From NCBI RefSeq assembly GCF_003053845.1, contig NZ_QAYG01000002.1, positions 62,001 through 126,000 of the forward strand: 64,000 nucleotides of DNA, read 5' to 3'. The first letter of the stretch is position 1; every line of letters starts with the position of its first letter. Shown piece by piece: positions 1 to 8,727 of the stretch. A program made the translations under genes and the position numbers. This DNA is from Breoghania corrubedonensis (GTDB lineage: Bacteria > Pseudomonadota > Alphaproteobacteria > Rhizobiales > Stappiaceae). The notes under the pieces were generated by a model that saw only the letters and a program-made list of their open reading frames with translations, ran no database searches and was not told where the DNA came from.

Positions 1-408
1 ACCGTCGGCTGCGTGGCACGCGACCGCAACGGCGATCTGGCGGCCGCCACATCGACCGGCGGCATGACCAACAAGCGCCCCGGCCGGGTCGGCGACAGTC
101 CGGTGATCGGTGCGGGGACATATGCCAGCAATGACGGTGCTGCGATTTCCGCGACGGGCCACGGCGAAGCCTTCATCCGCGAAACGGTGGCGCGCGATAT
201 CGCGGCGCTGGTGCAGTATGCCGGGCTCGACCTGACGGAAGCGGTGCGGCGCAAGGTGATGGTGGACCTGCCCCGCATCGGCGGCGACGGCGGCGTGATC
301 GCCATCGCACCGGCGGGCGCTCCGGTCCTGATGTTCAACACGCGGGGCATGTACCGCGCATCGGCTTGCGAAGGCGGCGATGCCAAGCTGGGGATCTACG
401 CCGACTGA
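1..408 (+). CDS. iaaA: Isoaspartyl peptidase / L-asparaginase, C-terminal (beta) part, 5'-truncated
   Basis: The frame is open from base 1 and gives 135 residues before the TGA, so the alpha-subunit half lies outside the window. The first codon encodes the Thr of TVGCVARD. In this Ntn-hydrolase family that Thr is both the autocleavage site and the catalytic nucleophile, so what is visible is essentially the mature beta subunit. ATSTGGMTNKRPGRVGDSP and GAGTYA follow, which are family hallmarks for substrate binding. The enzyme removes beta-aspartyl residues from isoaspartyl dipeptides and can hydrolyse asparagine. A strong hairpin follows the stop, so it appears to end a transcript. Family assignment is secure; the natural substrate is not known. 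Confidence 0.9.
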   Translation, partial: TVGCVARDRNGDLAAATSTGGMTNKRPGRVGDSPVIGAGTYASNDGAAISATGHGEAFIRETVARDIAALVQYAGLDLTEAVRRKVMVDLPRIGGDGGVIAIAPAGAPVLMFNTRGMYRASACEGGDAKLGIYAD

Positions 409-418
409 GGCACCATCT

Positions 419-463
419 GCCCCATCGCGTCCGCGCGCACCCTGTCCGCGGACGCGATGGGGC
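419..463 (+). terminator. Hairpin terminator after the isoaspartyl peptidase gene
   Basis: A perfect 17-bp inverted repeat: GCCCCATCGCGTCCGCG at 419-435 and its complement at 447-463, with an 11-base loop. It begins 10 bases after the stop codon. The following tract is CCTCCTT rather than a clean T run, so intrinsic termination may be partial, but the stem is very stable. Confidence 0.75.
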
Positions 464-915
464 CCTCCTTCGGGACGACCCACATCCCACGTGCCATCAC
501 GCGAAACTCTCACGCCACCCGATTTTTGGGGAATAAAGGGGCATCATTTCCTGCTCGCCAACGTCGCCATACGGCACGTGAGCCGTAAAACGCCTTATAT
601 TTCAGATATCTCATTTATTTAAGTCAAATATACATCATATTTCATGATGAAAAGTCATGAGATAATTGTAAAACCACATAAGATACATAGAAGATAAATT
701 TAGATACATATATCTAATTATAAAATAGAGATAACAACTTGAATCACCCAACGGTATCATCAGTCTGCCGCTGATGTCGGCAAAATGGATTCAAATTGGG
801 CGGCGATTGCCGTTCATTTGGTCAATCGACCAATGTAACAAATCATACATGCCTGTTACGATCGCTAACGAATAGAACAGATCGAAGCGCACTTCCGCGT
901 GCGAGGAACTGACCT
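464..915. other. AT-rich intergenic control region upstream of the liv operon
   Basis: No convincing gene is seen in this stretch. Bases about 595-750 are strikingly AT-rich compared with the GC-rich flanks and include two AGATACATA copies (near 680 and 703). The likely promoter of the liv operon is here, together with the palindrome at 818-833. A short open frame at 380-622 has no ribosome-binding site or recognisable content and is not called. Confidence 0.5.
818..833. promoter_or_regulatory. Palindromic operator candidate TTGGTC-N4-GACCAA
   Basis: Perfect inverted repeat TTGGTC AATC GACCAA about 80 bases before the livG start. Half-sites of TGGTC/GACCA type are known for FadR-subfamily GntR regulators. 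None of the regulators in the window is a clear FadR-type protein next to it, so the cognate factor is unknown and may lie to the left. Confidence 0.4.
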
Positions 916-1710
916 ATGCCAAGCGATAACGGCGCCCTGCTGTCCGTCCGTCAACTCAACAAGAGCTTCGGCGGGATCAAGGCCCTGTCCGGGGTCGACT
1001 TTGAGATTCCGCAAGGCGTTCTGGCCGGTCTCATAGGGCCGAACGGATCGGGCAAGACGACCGCCTTCAATCTGGTTACGGGTGTCCTGAAGCCGACCTC
1101 GGGACAGATCGTCTTCCGCGCCGTCGACGTGACGGGCAACGCCCCGGAACGCAATGCCGAACTGGGCATGGCCCGCACCTTCCAGAACATCCGCCTGTTT
1201 CGCGACCTGCCCGTCATCGACAACGTGATGGTCGGCCTGCACATGCGCAACGGGCCCGGCTTCTGGTCGACGGTTCTGGGCCTGCCGCGCGCCTCGATCG
1301 CGGAACGCAACATCCGCAAGGAGGCGTTGGAAGCGCTCGAGGTCCTGGGGCTTGCCGACAAGGCGCACCAGATTGTCGCCAACCTGCCCTATGGCGACCA
1401 GCGCAAGGTCGAGTTCGCCCGCGCCCTCGCCACCAAGCCGCAACTGCTGCTGCTCGACGAGCCGACGGCTGGGATGAACCCGCAAGAGACGGCCGATCTT
1501 GGCAAGACGATTTCGAAACTCCACAAGGACCTCTCCCTGACCGTTCTTCTGGTCGAACACGACATGAAGATGGTGATGGGGATCTGCGAAGAACTGACGG
1601 TCATCAATCAGGGAAAGATGCTGGCCTCCGGCACGCCGCAGGAGATCCAGAACAATTCCGCCGTCATCGACGCCTATCTGGGCCGCCGCCGCGAGAAGCA
1701 CGATGCTTGA
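916..1710 (+). CDS. livG: Branched-chain amino acid-type ABC transporter ATPase (LivG-like)
   Basis: A 264-residue ATPase that powers a LivHM-type importer at the inner membrane. Walker A is GPNGSGKTT (residues 41-49), Walker B/Glu is LLLLDEP (about 177-183), and the H-loop is in LLVEHDMK. The signature motif reads LPYGDQRK instead of LSGGQ, which is usual for LivG. The ATG follows GAGGAACTGACCT. The gene overlaps livF by 8 bases and starts a run of five transporter genes. Substrate specificity cannot be read from the ATPase. The neighbouring amide and peptide hydrolases suggest an amino-acid derivative rather than leucine itself (inference). Confidence 0.93.
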   Translation: MPSDNGALLSVRQLNKSFGGIKALSGVDFEIPQGVLAGLIGPNGSGKTTAFNLVTGVLKPTSGQIVFRAVDVTGNAPERNAELGMARTFQNIRLFRDLPVIDNVMVGLHMRNGPGFWSTVLGLPRASIAERNIRKEALEALEVLGLADKAHQIVANLPYGDQRKVEFARALATKPQLLLLDEPTAGMNPQETADLGKTISKLHKDLSLTVLLVEHDMKMVMGICEELTVINQGKMLASGTPQEIQNNSAVIDAYLGRRREKHDA

Positions 1711-2428
1711 CCTCGAAGACGTTCATATCAACCGCGGGGGCACCCATGCCGTGCGCGGGGTCTCCCTCACTGTCGGGCGCGGCGAGATCGTATCGCTGAT
1801 CGGTGCGAATGGTGCGGGCAAGACGACGACGCTTGCCGCCATCTCCGGACTGTTGCGTCCGCGAAAGGGGAAAATACTCTTTCGCCCGCAAGAAAACGCG
1901 CCGGCCATCGATCTGACGACCATGAAGGCGGAACAGATCGTTGCCGCGGGCATTTCCCACTGCCCCGAAGCAAGGCAGATCTTCGGGAATCTCAGCGTCA
2001 CGGAAAACCTGAAGATCGGCGCCTATCTGCGCAACGATGCCGATGGCGTGGCCAGGGATCTCGCCGACATCCACGCCCGGTTTCCGATCCTTCACGAACG
2101 CGGCTCCGTGCCGGGCGACAAGCTCTCGGGTGGCGAACAGATGATGCTCGCCATCGGCCGCGCCCTGATGAGCCGGCCGAAGCTGATCCTGTTCGACGAG
2201 CCCTCCCTCGGCCTCGCCCCCATCCTCGTGGAGCAGATCTTCGAGATCCTCGAAACCATCCGTCGGGACGGTGTGACCGTTCTGCTGGTCGAACAGAATG
2301 CGTCCATGGCCCTGGAATTTTCCGACCGCGCCTACGTGATCGAGGCGGGCGAGATCACGCTCGCCGGCACGGGCAAGGAACTCGCATCCAACAGCGACGT
2401 CCAGCGCGCCTATCTGGGAGCCGCCTGA
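1703..2428 (+). CDS. livF: Branched-chain amino acid-type ABC transporter ATPase (LivF-like)
   Basis: A 241-residue second ATPase that pairs with LivG. Walker A is GANGAGKTT (residues 34-42), the signature is LSGGEQMMLAIGRAL, Walker B is LILFDEPSLGLAP and the H-loop is LLVEQNASMAL. Gln in place of the switch His is typical of LivF proteins. The ATG lies inside the end of livG, and the last bases overlap the livH start, so the two ATPases and the permease are probably translationally coupled. Confidence 0.93.
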   Translation: MLDLEDVHINRGGTHAVRGVSLTVGRGEIVSLIGANGAGKTTTLAAISGLLRPRKGKILFRPQENAPAIDLTTMKAEQIVAAGISHCPEARQIFGNLSVTENLKIGAYLRNDADGVARDLADIHARFPILHERGSVPGDKLSGGEQMMLAIGRALMSRPKLILFDEPSLGLAPILVEQIFEILETIRRDGVTVLLVEQNASMALEFSDRAYVIEAGEITLAGTGKELASNSDVQRAYLGAA

Positions 2429-3324
2429 TGACCCTTCCCTATCTGATCGACCAGCTCGTCAACGGCCTGATCCTCGGCAGCATGTACGCGCTGGTCGCCA
2501 TCGGCTTCTCGATGATCTACGGCATCGTCCGGCTCATCAACTTCGCCCACGGCGACATCCTCACCATCGGCGCCTTCGCCGGGCTGGCGGCCTTCGCCTC
2601 CGCCGACCTGCCCTTTCCCGTGGTGATCCTGATCGTGCTCGTCGCCGGGGCCGTCGTCGGCATGGTGATCGAGCGCACGACCTTCCGTCCGATGCGCGGC
2701 TCGCCGCAGGTGACCGGCTTCATCGCCTCGCTCGCCGTTTCCATCATCCTGGAAAACCTGGCGATCATGATCCTGTCCGCCCAGCCGCGCACCTTCCGCA
2801 TTCCGGCCTACCTGAACGCGCTCGTCGATTTCGGCCCCGTCTCGATCCGGGTGATCGATCTGATGATCGTTGTGCTCGCGATTGTCCTGGTGATCGCGCT
2901 GACGTCCTTCGTGCGCTTCACCAAGGTCGGCATCGCCATGCGCGCGACAGCGGAGAATTATGATGTCGCACGGCTGATGGGCATCAACATCAACCGCATG
3001 ATCATGCTCGCCTTCGCCATTGGCAGCGCGCTCGCCGCCGTCGCCGGGCTGATGTGGGGCAGCAAGTACGGACAGATCAGTCCGCTGATGGGCGTCCTTC
3101 CCGGGCTGAAGGCCTTCGTGGCCGCCGTTATCGGCGGTGTTGGCTCCATTTCCGGCGCGGTTCTGGGTGGCTACATCCTGGGGCTTGCGGAAGTGCTGTT
3201 CGTCGGCCTGCTGCCGCCCGCCCTTTCCGGCTACCGCAACGCCTTCGTCTTCGGCGCGCTCATCCTCGTGCTGCTCGTTCTGCCGAACGGCCTGCTGGGC
3301 CGCAACACGGAGACACGGGCATGA
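2428..3324 (+). CDS. livH: Branched-chain amino acid-type ABC transporter permease (LivH-like)
   Basis: A 298-residue, strongly hydrophobic inner-membrane permease with about eight membrane segments. MIYGIVRLINFAHGD near residue 30 is the conserved LivH signature, and the conserved cytoplasmic loop that docks on the ATPases is at RATAENYDVARLMGIN. It shares one base with the livF stop and overlaps livM by ATGA, so the operon is very compact. Confidence 0.93.
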   Translation: MTLPYLIDQLVNGLILGSMYALVAIGFSMIYGIVRLINFAHGDILTIGAFAGLAAFASADLPFPVVILIVLVAGAVVGMVIERTTFRPMRGSPQVTGFIASLAVSIILENLAIMILSAQPRTFRIPAYLNALVDFGPVSIRVIDLMIVVLAIVLVIALTSFVRFTKVGIAMRATAENYDVARLMGININRMIMLAFAIGSALAAVAGLMWGSKYGQISPLMGVLPGLKAFVAAVIGGVGSISGAVLGGYILGLAEVLFVGLLPPALSGYRNAFVFGALILVLLVLPNGLLGRNTETRA

Positions 3325-4352
3325 GCGACCGCGACACCTTCCTGCCGAAGTTCGCCGCCCTTGCCCTCATCGGCGCAGGCCTCGTCTTCTGGGCGCGCTC
3401 GGTCCTCGACCCCTATGCGCTCTCCATCGTCATGTTCGTCGGGATCAACGTGATCCTCGCGGTCAGCCTCAACATCTCCAACGGCTTCACCGGCCTGTTC
3501 TCGCTGGGCCATCCCGCCTTCATGACCATCGGCGGCTACATGACCGCGATCCTCGTCATGCCCGCCGCCCGCAAGGGGCTGATGCTGCCCGACCTGCCGG
3601 CCTTTCTGGCGGGACAGGAATGGAGCTTCCTTCCAGCCCTTCTGGCCGGCGGGTCCCTCTCCGCGCTTGTCGCCGTCATCGTCGGCTTTCCCGTCCTCAG
3701 GTTGCGCGGACACTATCTCGCGGTCGCGACGCTGGGCCTCATCTTCATCGTCCAGAGCCTCGCGGTGAACCTCGACGGCGTCACCCGCGGCGCGCTGGGC
3801 CTCAGCGGCCTGCCGTCGCTCACCACCACCTGGTGGGTCTACGGCTTCGTGCTGCTGACGCTGTTCGTGTGCTGGCGGCTGAAGCATTCCTCGCTCGGCC
3901 GCACCATGCTCGCCATCCGCGAAAACGAGCTTGCCGCCGCCTGTCTCGGCGTCAGGGTCGCGCGCACCCGGGTCTTCGCCTTCGCGCTCGGCGCCTTCTT
4001 CGCCGGCATCGCCGGCGGTCTGTGGGTGCATGTGGTGACGCTGATCAGCCCGGACAGCTTCTCCTTCGGGTTGGCGTTCCAGCTCGTCGTGATGGTCGTC
4101 GTCGGCGGCACCGGTTCGATCACCGGCGCCAGCATCGTCGCCGCCGTCCTCACGCTTGCCACCGAGTTCCTGAAACCGGTCGAGGAGAGCCTGAACCTCT
4201 ACGGCGCCAGCCAGATCGCCATCGCGGTCGGCGTCATCCTCATCCTCATCTATCGTCCCGCCGGCCTGTTCGGCACAGCAGAGCCCCAACCGCTGAACCT
4301 CATAAAACGACTGGGCAGCCGGCACACCTCACCCGCCAACTCACCTGAATGA
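3321..4352 (+). CDS. livM: Branched-chain amino acid-type ABC transporter permease (LivM-like)
   Basis: A 343-residue second permease. The ATG at 3321 overlaps the livH stop (ATGA); frames starting further upstream only read through livH. It has multiple membrane helices, the family stretch NISNGFTGLFSLGHPAFM and an EAA-like loop at AIRENELAAACLGV. It forms the channel with LivH. The C-terminal tail after RPAGLFG is short and polar. Confidence 0.93.
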   Translation: MSDRDTFLPKFAALALIGAGLVFWARSVLDPYALSIVMFVGINVILAVSLNISNGFTGLFSLGHPAFMTIGGYMTAILVMPAARKGLMLPDLPAFLAGQEWSFLPALLAGGSLSALVAVIVGFPVLRLRGHYLAVATLGLIFIVQSLAVNLDGVTRGALGLSGLPSLTTTWWVYGFVLLTLFVCWRLKHSSLGRTMLAIRENELAAACLGVRVARTRVFAFALGAFFAGIAGGLWVHVVTLISPDSFSFGLAFQLVVMVVVGGTGSITGASIVAAVLTLATEFLKPVEESLNLYGASQIAIAVGVILILIYRPAGLFGTAEPQPLNLIKRLGSRHTSPANSPE

Positions 4353-4369
4353 ACAGAAAGGCAATCCCC

Positions 4370-5533
4370 ATGCAGACTTGGATCAAGGGTTTGGCATCGG
4401 CAGCCGTGGGCGCGCTCATCGCGGCCTCCGCAGGCTCCGCCCAGGCGGCCGACCCCATCGACATCGTCGCCCTCTACAACCTCTCCGGCGGCGGTCAGGC
4501 CTCCCTCGACGTGCCCTCGCTCAACGGCGTCAAGCTGAAGGCGAAGATGATCAACGAGGCCGGCGGGCTGCTCGGCGGCCGGATGCTGAACGTCACCGCC
4601 TTCGACACCAAGGACGACACGCGCGAGGCCGCCACCGCCGCCAAGCGCGCCGTCGCCATGAAGGGCGTCAGCGCCGCGATCGGCTTTTCCGACACCACCT
4701 ACGTGCTTGCCGCCGCCCCGCTCTTCCAGACCGCCGGCATCCCGTTCGTGACCTCCGGCGCCACCTCTCCCGACCTGCCCGTCATGGTCGGCGACGAGAT
4801 GTTCCTCGTTCCCTTCGGCGATGACGTCCAGGCCGAGGCCATGGCCGAATACGCCTACAACAAGCTCGGCATCCACAAGATCGCCATCTGGACCGACCGG
4901 GGCATGGATTACACCACCGGCCTGACCAAGTACTTCACCAAGCGCTTCGAGAAGCTCGGCGGCAAGGTCGTTCTCTCCGACGTCTTCATGACCTCCGACC
5001 AGGACTTCTCCGCCCTCGTCTCGCGCCTGAAGTCCACCAAAGGGGTTGAGGGCGTCTATGCCGCCTCGGGACCCGATACCGCCGGCATCATCATCAAGCA
5101 GATCCGCGAAGCCGGTCTCGACCTGCCGATCATGGGCGGCGACGGCCTCGACACCGACCTCGTCGTCTCCGTCCCGGGCAAGGAAATGGCCACCGACGTC
5201 TACTTCACGACGCACGCCTATGTCGGCCTCGACACCGGCCCGGCCAACGAGTTCCGCAAGGCCTACACCAGGGAATACGGCCACGAGCCGGAGAACGCCT
5301 TCGCCGCTCTCGGCTTCGACGCGATGGGCGTCGTCGCCAACGCGATCGAGAAGGCCGGCTCCGCAGACCCGGCAGCCGTCACCAAGGCGCTCGCCGCGAC
5401 AAAGGACTACGAGGGCGTCACCGGCGCACTGACCTATCCCGAAGGCAGCCATGTCCCCTCCAAGCCGGTCGCGATCATGCACGTCGACAAGGGCAACGTC
5501 GATTTCGACGAGACGGTGACCCCGCAGGACTGA
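4370..5533 (+). CDS. Periplasmic binding protein of the Liv-type importer (Peripla_BP_6)
   Basis: The ATG at 4370 gives 387 residues with a typical Sec signal peptide (MQTWIKGLASAAVGALIAAS, cleavage after AQA) and follows AGAAAGG. An upstream ATG at 4349 would put extra residues before the signal and is less likely. The mature protein begins ADPIDIVALYNLSGGGQAS, as in leucine/amide-type type-I binding proteins. The GVSAAIGFSDTTYVLAAAP region is the usual site where the ligand's alpha-amino or carboxyl group is held. It closes the five-gene importer operon. The ligand is unknown. Confidence 0.9.
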   Translation: MQTWIKGLASAAVGALIAASAGSAQAADPIDIVALYNLSGGGQASLDVPSLNGVKLKAKMINEAGGLLGGRMLNVTAFDTKDDTREAATAAKRAVAMKGVSAAIGFSDTTYVLAAAPLFQTAGIPFVTSGATSPDLPVMVGDEMFLVPFGDDVQAEAMAEYAYNKLGIHKIAIWTDRGMDYTTGLTKYFTKRFEKLGGKVVLSDVFMTSDQDFSALVSRLKSTKGVEGVYAASGPDTAGIIIKQIREAGLDLPIMGGDGLDTDLVVSVPGKEMATDVYFTTHAYVGLDTGPANEFRKAYTREYGHEPENAFAALGFDAMGVVANAIEKAGSADPAAVTKALAATKDYEGVTGALTYPEGSHVPSKPVAIMHVDKGNVDFDETVTPQD

Positions 5534-5552
5534 CGATCGTTCCACACAGCTG

Positions 5553-5589
5553 TCCCGGCCGGCGACCGGCTCCGCCCGGCCGGCCGGGA
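5553..5589 (+). terminator. GC-rich hairpin after the liv binding-protein gene
   Basis: Perfect 11-bp inverted repeat TCCCGGCCGGC / GCCGGCCGGGA with a 15-base loop, just after the stop. There is no T run (ATCCTTCAG follows). It may attenuate rather than stop transcription into the downstream hydrolase genes, or stabilise the liv message. Confidence 0.45.
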
Positions 5590-5641
5590 TCCTTCAGATC
5601 ATCGCGGACATCCCGTCCGCCTGGGAGACTTCAACTTCAAC

Positions 5642-6424
5642 ATGACCGACGGACTTTTGCGCGACGGTGATTGCGCGCCATTCGCGATGGAAAATCCGGG
5701 CTCGACCTCGCCCATATTCCTGACGTCCGACCATGCGGGCCGCGCCATTCCGAAGCGCCTGGGATCCCTTGGGCTATCACAGGAAGATCGCGGCAAGCAC
5801 GTAGCCTACGACATCGGCATCTACGGGGTGACCACCCGGATCGCCCAGGCGCTCAAGGCGACCTACATCTATCAACCGTATTCCCGCCTCGTCATCGACT
5901 GCAACCGCCTGCCCGGCAACGCACAGTCCGTGGCGCCGGTCAGCGACGGTGTCCGGGTTCCGGGCAACGTGGATCTCGCACAGGCTGACATCGAGGCCCG
6001 CCAGAACGAGATCCTGATGCCCTATCAGGACGCGATCGCGCGCACGCTGGACGAGCGCGAGGCGGCGGCCCTGCCGACATTGTTCTTTGCGATGCACAGC
6101 TGCACCCCGGTGATGGGATCGATGCCGCCGCGCCCCTGGCATATCGGCGTCATGGCTGTCGACGACTGGCGCATCGGCGACGAGCTGATCGCGCTTCTGG
6201 AAAAAGAGACCGATTTCTGCATCGGTCGCAATCAGCCTTATGAGATCAATCCCGCAACCGACTACACTGTGCCCGTCCACGCGATCGCACGGCGCCTGCC
6301 CTATGTCGAGATCGAGATACGGCAGGACCTCATCGGCGAGGAGAACGGTCAGCGAGAATGGGCGGCGCTTCTGAGCGACATTTTCCCGCGCGCGATCGCG
6401 AATTCGGAGATATTGGCCCATTGA
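5642..6424 (+). CDS. N-formylglutamate amidohydrolase family protein
   Basis: A 260-residue hydrolase of the FGase family, which cleaves N-formyl (or related N-acyl) amino acids with a metal-activated water. Family features are LTSDHAGRAIPKRL near residue 30, the DIGIYGVT stretch, SRLVIDCNR and a later HSCTPV. ATG 5642 is preceded by GGGAGA at a long spacing; ATG 5687 is an alternative. Known members act in histidine degradation, but no hut genes are seen. Here it sits between an amino-acid-type importer and a glutamine-synthetase-like ligase, so another N-acyl amino acid is plausible (inference). Confidence 0.82.
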   Translation: MTDGLLRDGDCAPFAMENPGSTSPIFLTSDHAGRAIPKRLGSLGLSQEDRGKHVAYDIGIYGVTTRIAQALKATYIYQPYSRLVIDCNRLPGNAQSVAPVSDGVRVPGNVDLAQADIEARQNEILMPYQDAIARTLDEREAAALPTLFFAMHSCTPVMGSMPPRPWHIGVMAVDDWRIGDELIALLEKETDFCIGRNQPYEINPATDYTVPVHAIARRLPYVEIEIRQDLIGEENGQREWAALLSDIFPRAIANSEILAH

Positions 6425-7311
6425 GCACACATGGAAGCCAACCGGCGGACGCGCCGTCTTCAGGCCACTCCCTTCAGGAGCGGGTGCGTCAGCAGCTGAC
6501 ACGTTTCACGGATGCGGAACGCCGCGTCGCGCAGGCGCTGCTGGCGGACTATCCCGTGGCCGGTCTGGAGACCGTCGCCCGGTTCGCCAAGCGGGCGGGC
6601 ACGAGCGGGCCGACGATCCTGCGCTTCGTCTCACGCCTGGGCTTCCAGACCTATGCCGATTTTCAAAACGCCCTGCACGAGGAAATCCACGTCCGCCTGC
6701 AGGGCCCGCTGACCCGCTACCCCTCCCAGGGCCATCCGGAAAAGCGGGACCTGACCGAAAACGTCACCCAGGCTCTCGCGGACAATATCTCGAAAGTCGG
6801 CAAGACCTTCCACCAGGACGACCTTCAGGAGATCACCGCGCTGCTTTGCGATGAAGCGCGGACGGTCTTTTTTCTGGGCGGCCGCTTCAGTCACATACTG
6901 GCGACGTACTTTCATCACTATATGAGGGAGCTGCATCCCAGGGTACGGCTCGTCAGGGACACCAGCGCGGCCTGGGCCGACTACCTGCTGGACGTCAAGC
7001 CGGGCGATGTCCTGGTGACGTTCGATTTCCGGCGCTATCAGGCCGACGTTCTGGAATTCGCCAAGGCCGCAACGGCGCAGGGTGCGACGATCATCCTGAT
7101 CACCGACGTCTGGTATTCGCCCATTGCCTCCCTCGCCCACAAGGTCGTCGCCTGCCCGGTCGAGATCCCCAGCGCCTTCGACAGCGGGGTCGCGGGACTT
7201 GCGACCGTCGAAATCATCGTTTCCGCCGTAGTCGAGGAACTCGGCACGGATGCCAAGGAGCGGATGACCACGCTGGAAGGTTTGCGCAAGTCGTTCCGGC
7301 TCGGCCAATAG
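6421..7311 (+). CDS. RpiR/MurR-family transcriptional regulator (HTH-SIS)
   Basis: A TTG at 6421 overlaps the stop of the preceding gene (TTGA), has GGAG upstream and gives 296 residues; no ATG fits the N-terminus better. The HTH_6 domain is about residues 20-100 (LTRFTDAERRVAQALLADYP, then TSGPTILRFVSRLGF). A C-terminal SIS fold of about 150 residues (VFFLGGRFSH, LVTFDFRRYQAD) normally binds a phosphosugar or similar effector. Its place inside the operon suggests it controls the liv/hydrolase genes in response to an intermediate. Confidence 0.85.
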   Translation: MSTHGSQPADAPSSGHSLQERVRQQLTRFTDAERRVAQALLADYPVAGLETVARFAKRAGTSGPTILRFVSRLGFQTYADFQNALHEEIHVRLQGPLTRYPSQGHPEKRDLTENVTQALADNISKVGKTFHQDDLQEITALLCDEARTVFFLGGRFSHILATYFHHYMRELHPRVRLVRDTSAAWADYLLDVKPGDVLVTFDFRRYQADVLEFAKAATAQGATIILITDVWYSPIASLAHKVVACPVEIPSAFDSGVAGLATVEIIVSAVVEELGTDAKERMTTLEGLRKSFRLGQ

Positions 7312-7347
7312 ACACAGCCCTCACCTCTCATTCGGGATACGCCTGCC

Positions 7348-8661
7348 ATGATCCACGAAGACCTCACCATGTTCTGCTACGCCGACCTCTCTGGCGCCGT
7401 GCGTGGCAAGGGCCTGCCCGCCAACCTCGTCGAAAAGCGCCTGACAAGTGGTGTCGGCTGGACCCCCACGAACATCATGTACACCGCGATAGGCACGATT
7501 GCGCCCTCGCCCTTCCTCTCGTTCGGCGACGTGATGCTGAAGGCCGACCCGAGCACCCGTGTGGAAGTCGATTTCGAGGACGGCACGCCCGCGGAGCGCT
7601 TCTATCTCTGCGATGTCACCAACACCGACGGCAGCCGCTGGGACTGCTGTCCGCGCAGCGCACTCAAGGACGCGGTCGAGGCCTTGCGCAAGGAGACGGG
7701 CCTCACCTTGAAGGCGACCTTCGAGCACGAGTTCGTCTACGAGGGCGCCAATGCGGGCGCGGCCGACATGTACGCGCTGGAGGCGATCCGCAAGCACGGC
7801 GCGTTCGGCGAAACCTTCCTCGCCGCGCTGTCGCAGGCGGGCGTGGAGGTGGACAGCTACCTGTCCGAATTCGCAGCCGGCCAGTTCGAAGTGACGATGC
7901 CGCCCTGCGATCCGCTTGCGGCCTGCGACAAGGCCATCATCGTCAAGGAGATGGCCCGCGCGACGGCCTGGCGGCTCGGCTCGTCGGTCAGTTTCTCGCC
8001 ACGCCTTTCCCCCAACGGACTGGGCAACGGTGTGCATGTCCATTTCAGCCTGTGGGACGAGAACGACAAGCCGGTGAGCCACGACGCGGACGGCCCGCTC
8101 GGCGTCAGCACGCCCGCTCAGGCGTTTCTGGCGGGCATTGTGCGGCACATGCCGGCGCTTCTCGCCTTTACCGCCCCCTCGCCGATTTCCTACCTGCGCC
8201 TGATTCCGCACAGCTGGACCGGTGTCTGGTCGAATATCGGCCTGCGCGACCGCGAGGCCGGTATTCGCATTTGCCCGACATTCGGCCCGGCGGAAAAGGT
8301 CGCCCGGCAGTTCAACTTCGAATACCGCGCCGCGGACGCGACCGGCAATCCGTACCTGATGATGGCAATGATCCTGCAGGCCGGCCGGCTGGGACTGCGC
8401 GACAAGCTGCCCATGCCCGAGCCGACCGTGAATGTCGATCCGGAGGAAATGAGCGAGGACGATCGCAAGAAGAACAACATCGTCCGTCTGCCGGCAAGCG
8501 TGGGCGAAGCGCTGGCCGCGCTGAAGGCCGACGAGGAGTTGGCCGAGTGCCTGCCGCCCGCCCTGCTTGATATCTTCGTGACCAACCGGACAGCGGAAGA
8601 AAAGCTGTCGGCGGGATGGTCGGCCCAGGAACTCTGCGAGCGATACGCCCGGGTCTACTGA
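7348..8661 (+). CDS. Glutamine synthetase-like ATP-dependent gamma-glutamyl ligase
   Basis: A 437-residue GlnA-superfamily protein. The catalytic C-terminal domain is recognisable from TFEHEFVYEG (metal site), LGNGVHVHFSLWD (the GxHxHxS metal/ATP strand) and FEYRAADATGNPYLMMAM (the Arg/NPYL strand). The usual N-terminal loop is short and the NKRP loop region reads RLIPHSWTGVW, so it is diverged from true GlnA. Relatives glutamylate amines or other amino compounds (PuuA-type) or act as amidohydrolase partners. The neighbouring isochorismatase-like and FGase-like enzymes suggest a gamma-glutamylation route for a nitrogenous substrate (inference). Confidence 0.85.
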   Translation: MIHEDLTMFCYADLSGAVRGKGLPANLVEKRLTSGVGWTPTNIMYTAIGTIAPSPFLSFGDVMLKADPSTRVEVDFEDGTPAERFYLCDVTNTDGSRWDCCPRSALKDAVEALRKETGLTLKATFEHEFVYEGANAGAADMYALEAIRKHGAFGETFLAALSQAGVEVDSYLSEFAAGQFEVTMPPCDPLAACDKAIIVKEMARATAWRLGSSVSFSPRLSPNGLGNGVHVHFSLWDENDKPVSHDADGPLGVSTPAQAFLAGIVRHMPALLAFTAPSPISYLRLIPHSWTGVWSNIGLRDREAGIRICPTFGPAEKVARQFNFEYRAADATGNPYLMMAMILQAGRLGLRDKLPMPEPTVNVDPEEMSEDDRKKNNIVRLPASVGEALAALKADEELAECLPPALLDIFVTNRTAEEKLSAGWSAQELCERYARVY

Positions 8662-8727
8662 TCCGCGCAGCGCCTGACCGGCCGGCCACGCGCCGGCCGA
8701 AACTCACCCATCGAGAGAGCGATTTTC

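Noticed and set aside
380-622. 80-codon frame after the isoaspartyl peptidase gene
   Set aside because: It begins inside the previous gene, runs through the terminator hairpin and the AT-rich region, and has no ribosome site or recognisable sequence.
680-712. AGATACATA repeats as a possible CRISPR or iteron array
   Set aside because: Only two short imperfect copies in a simple AT-rich stretch; no regular spacers and no replication gene.
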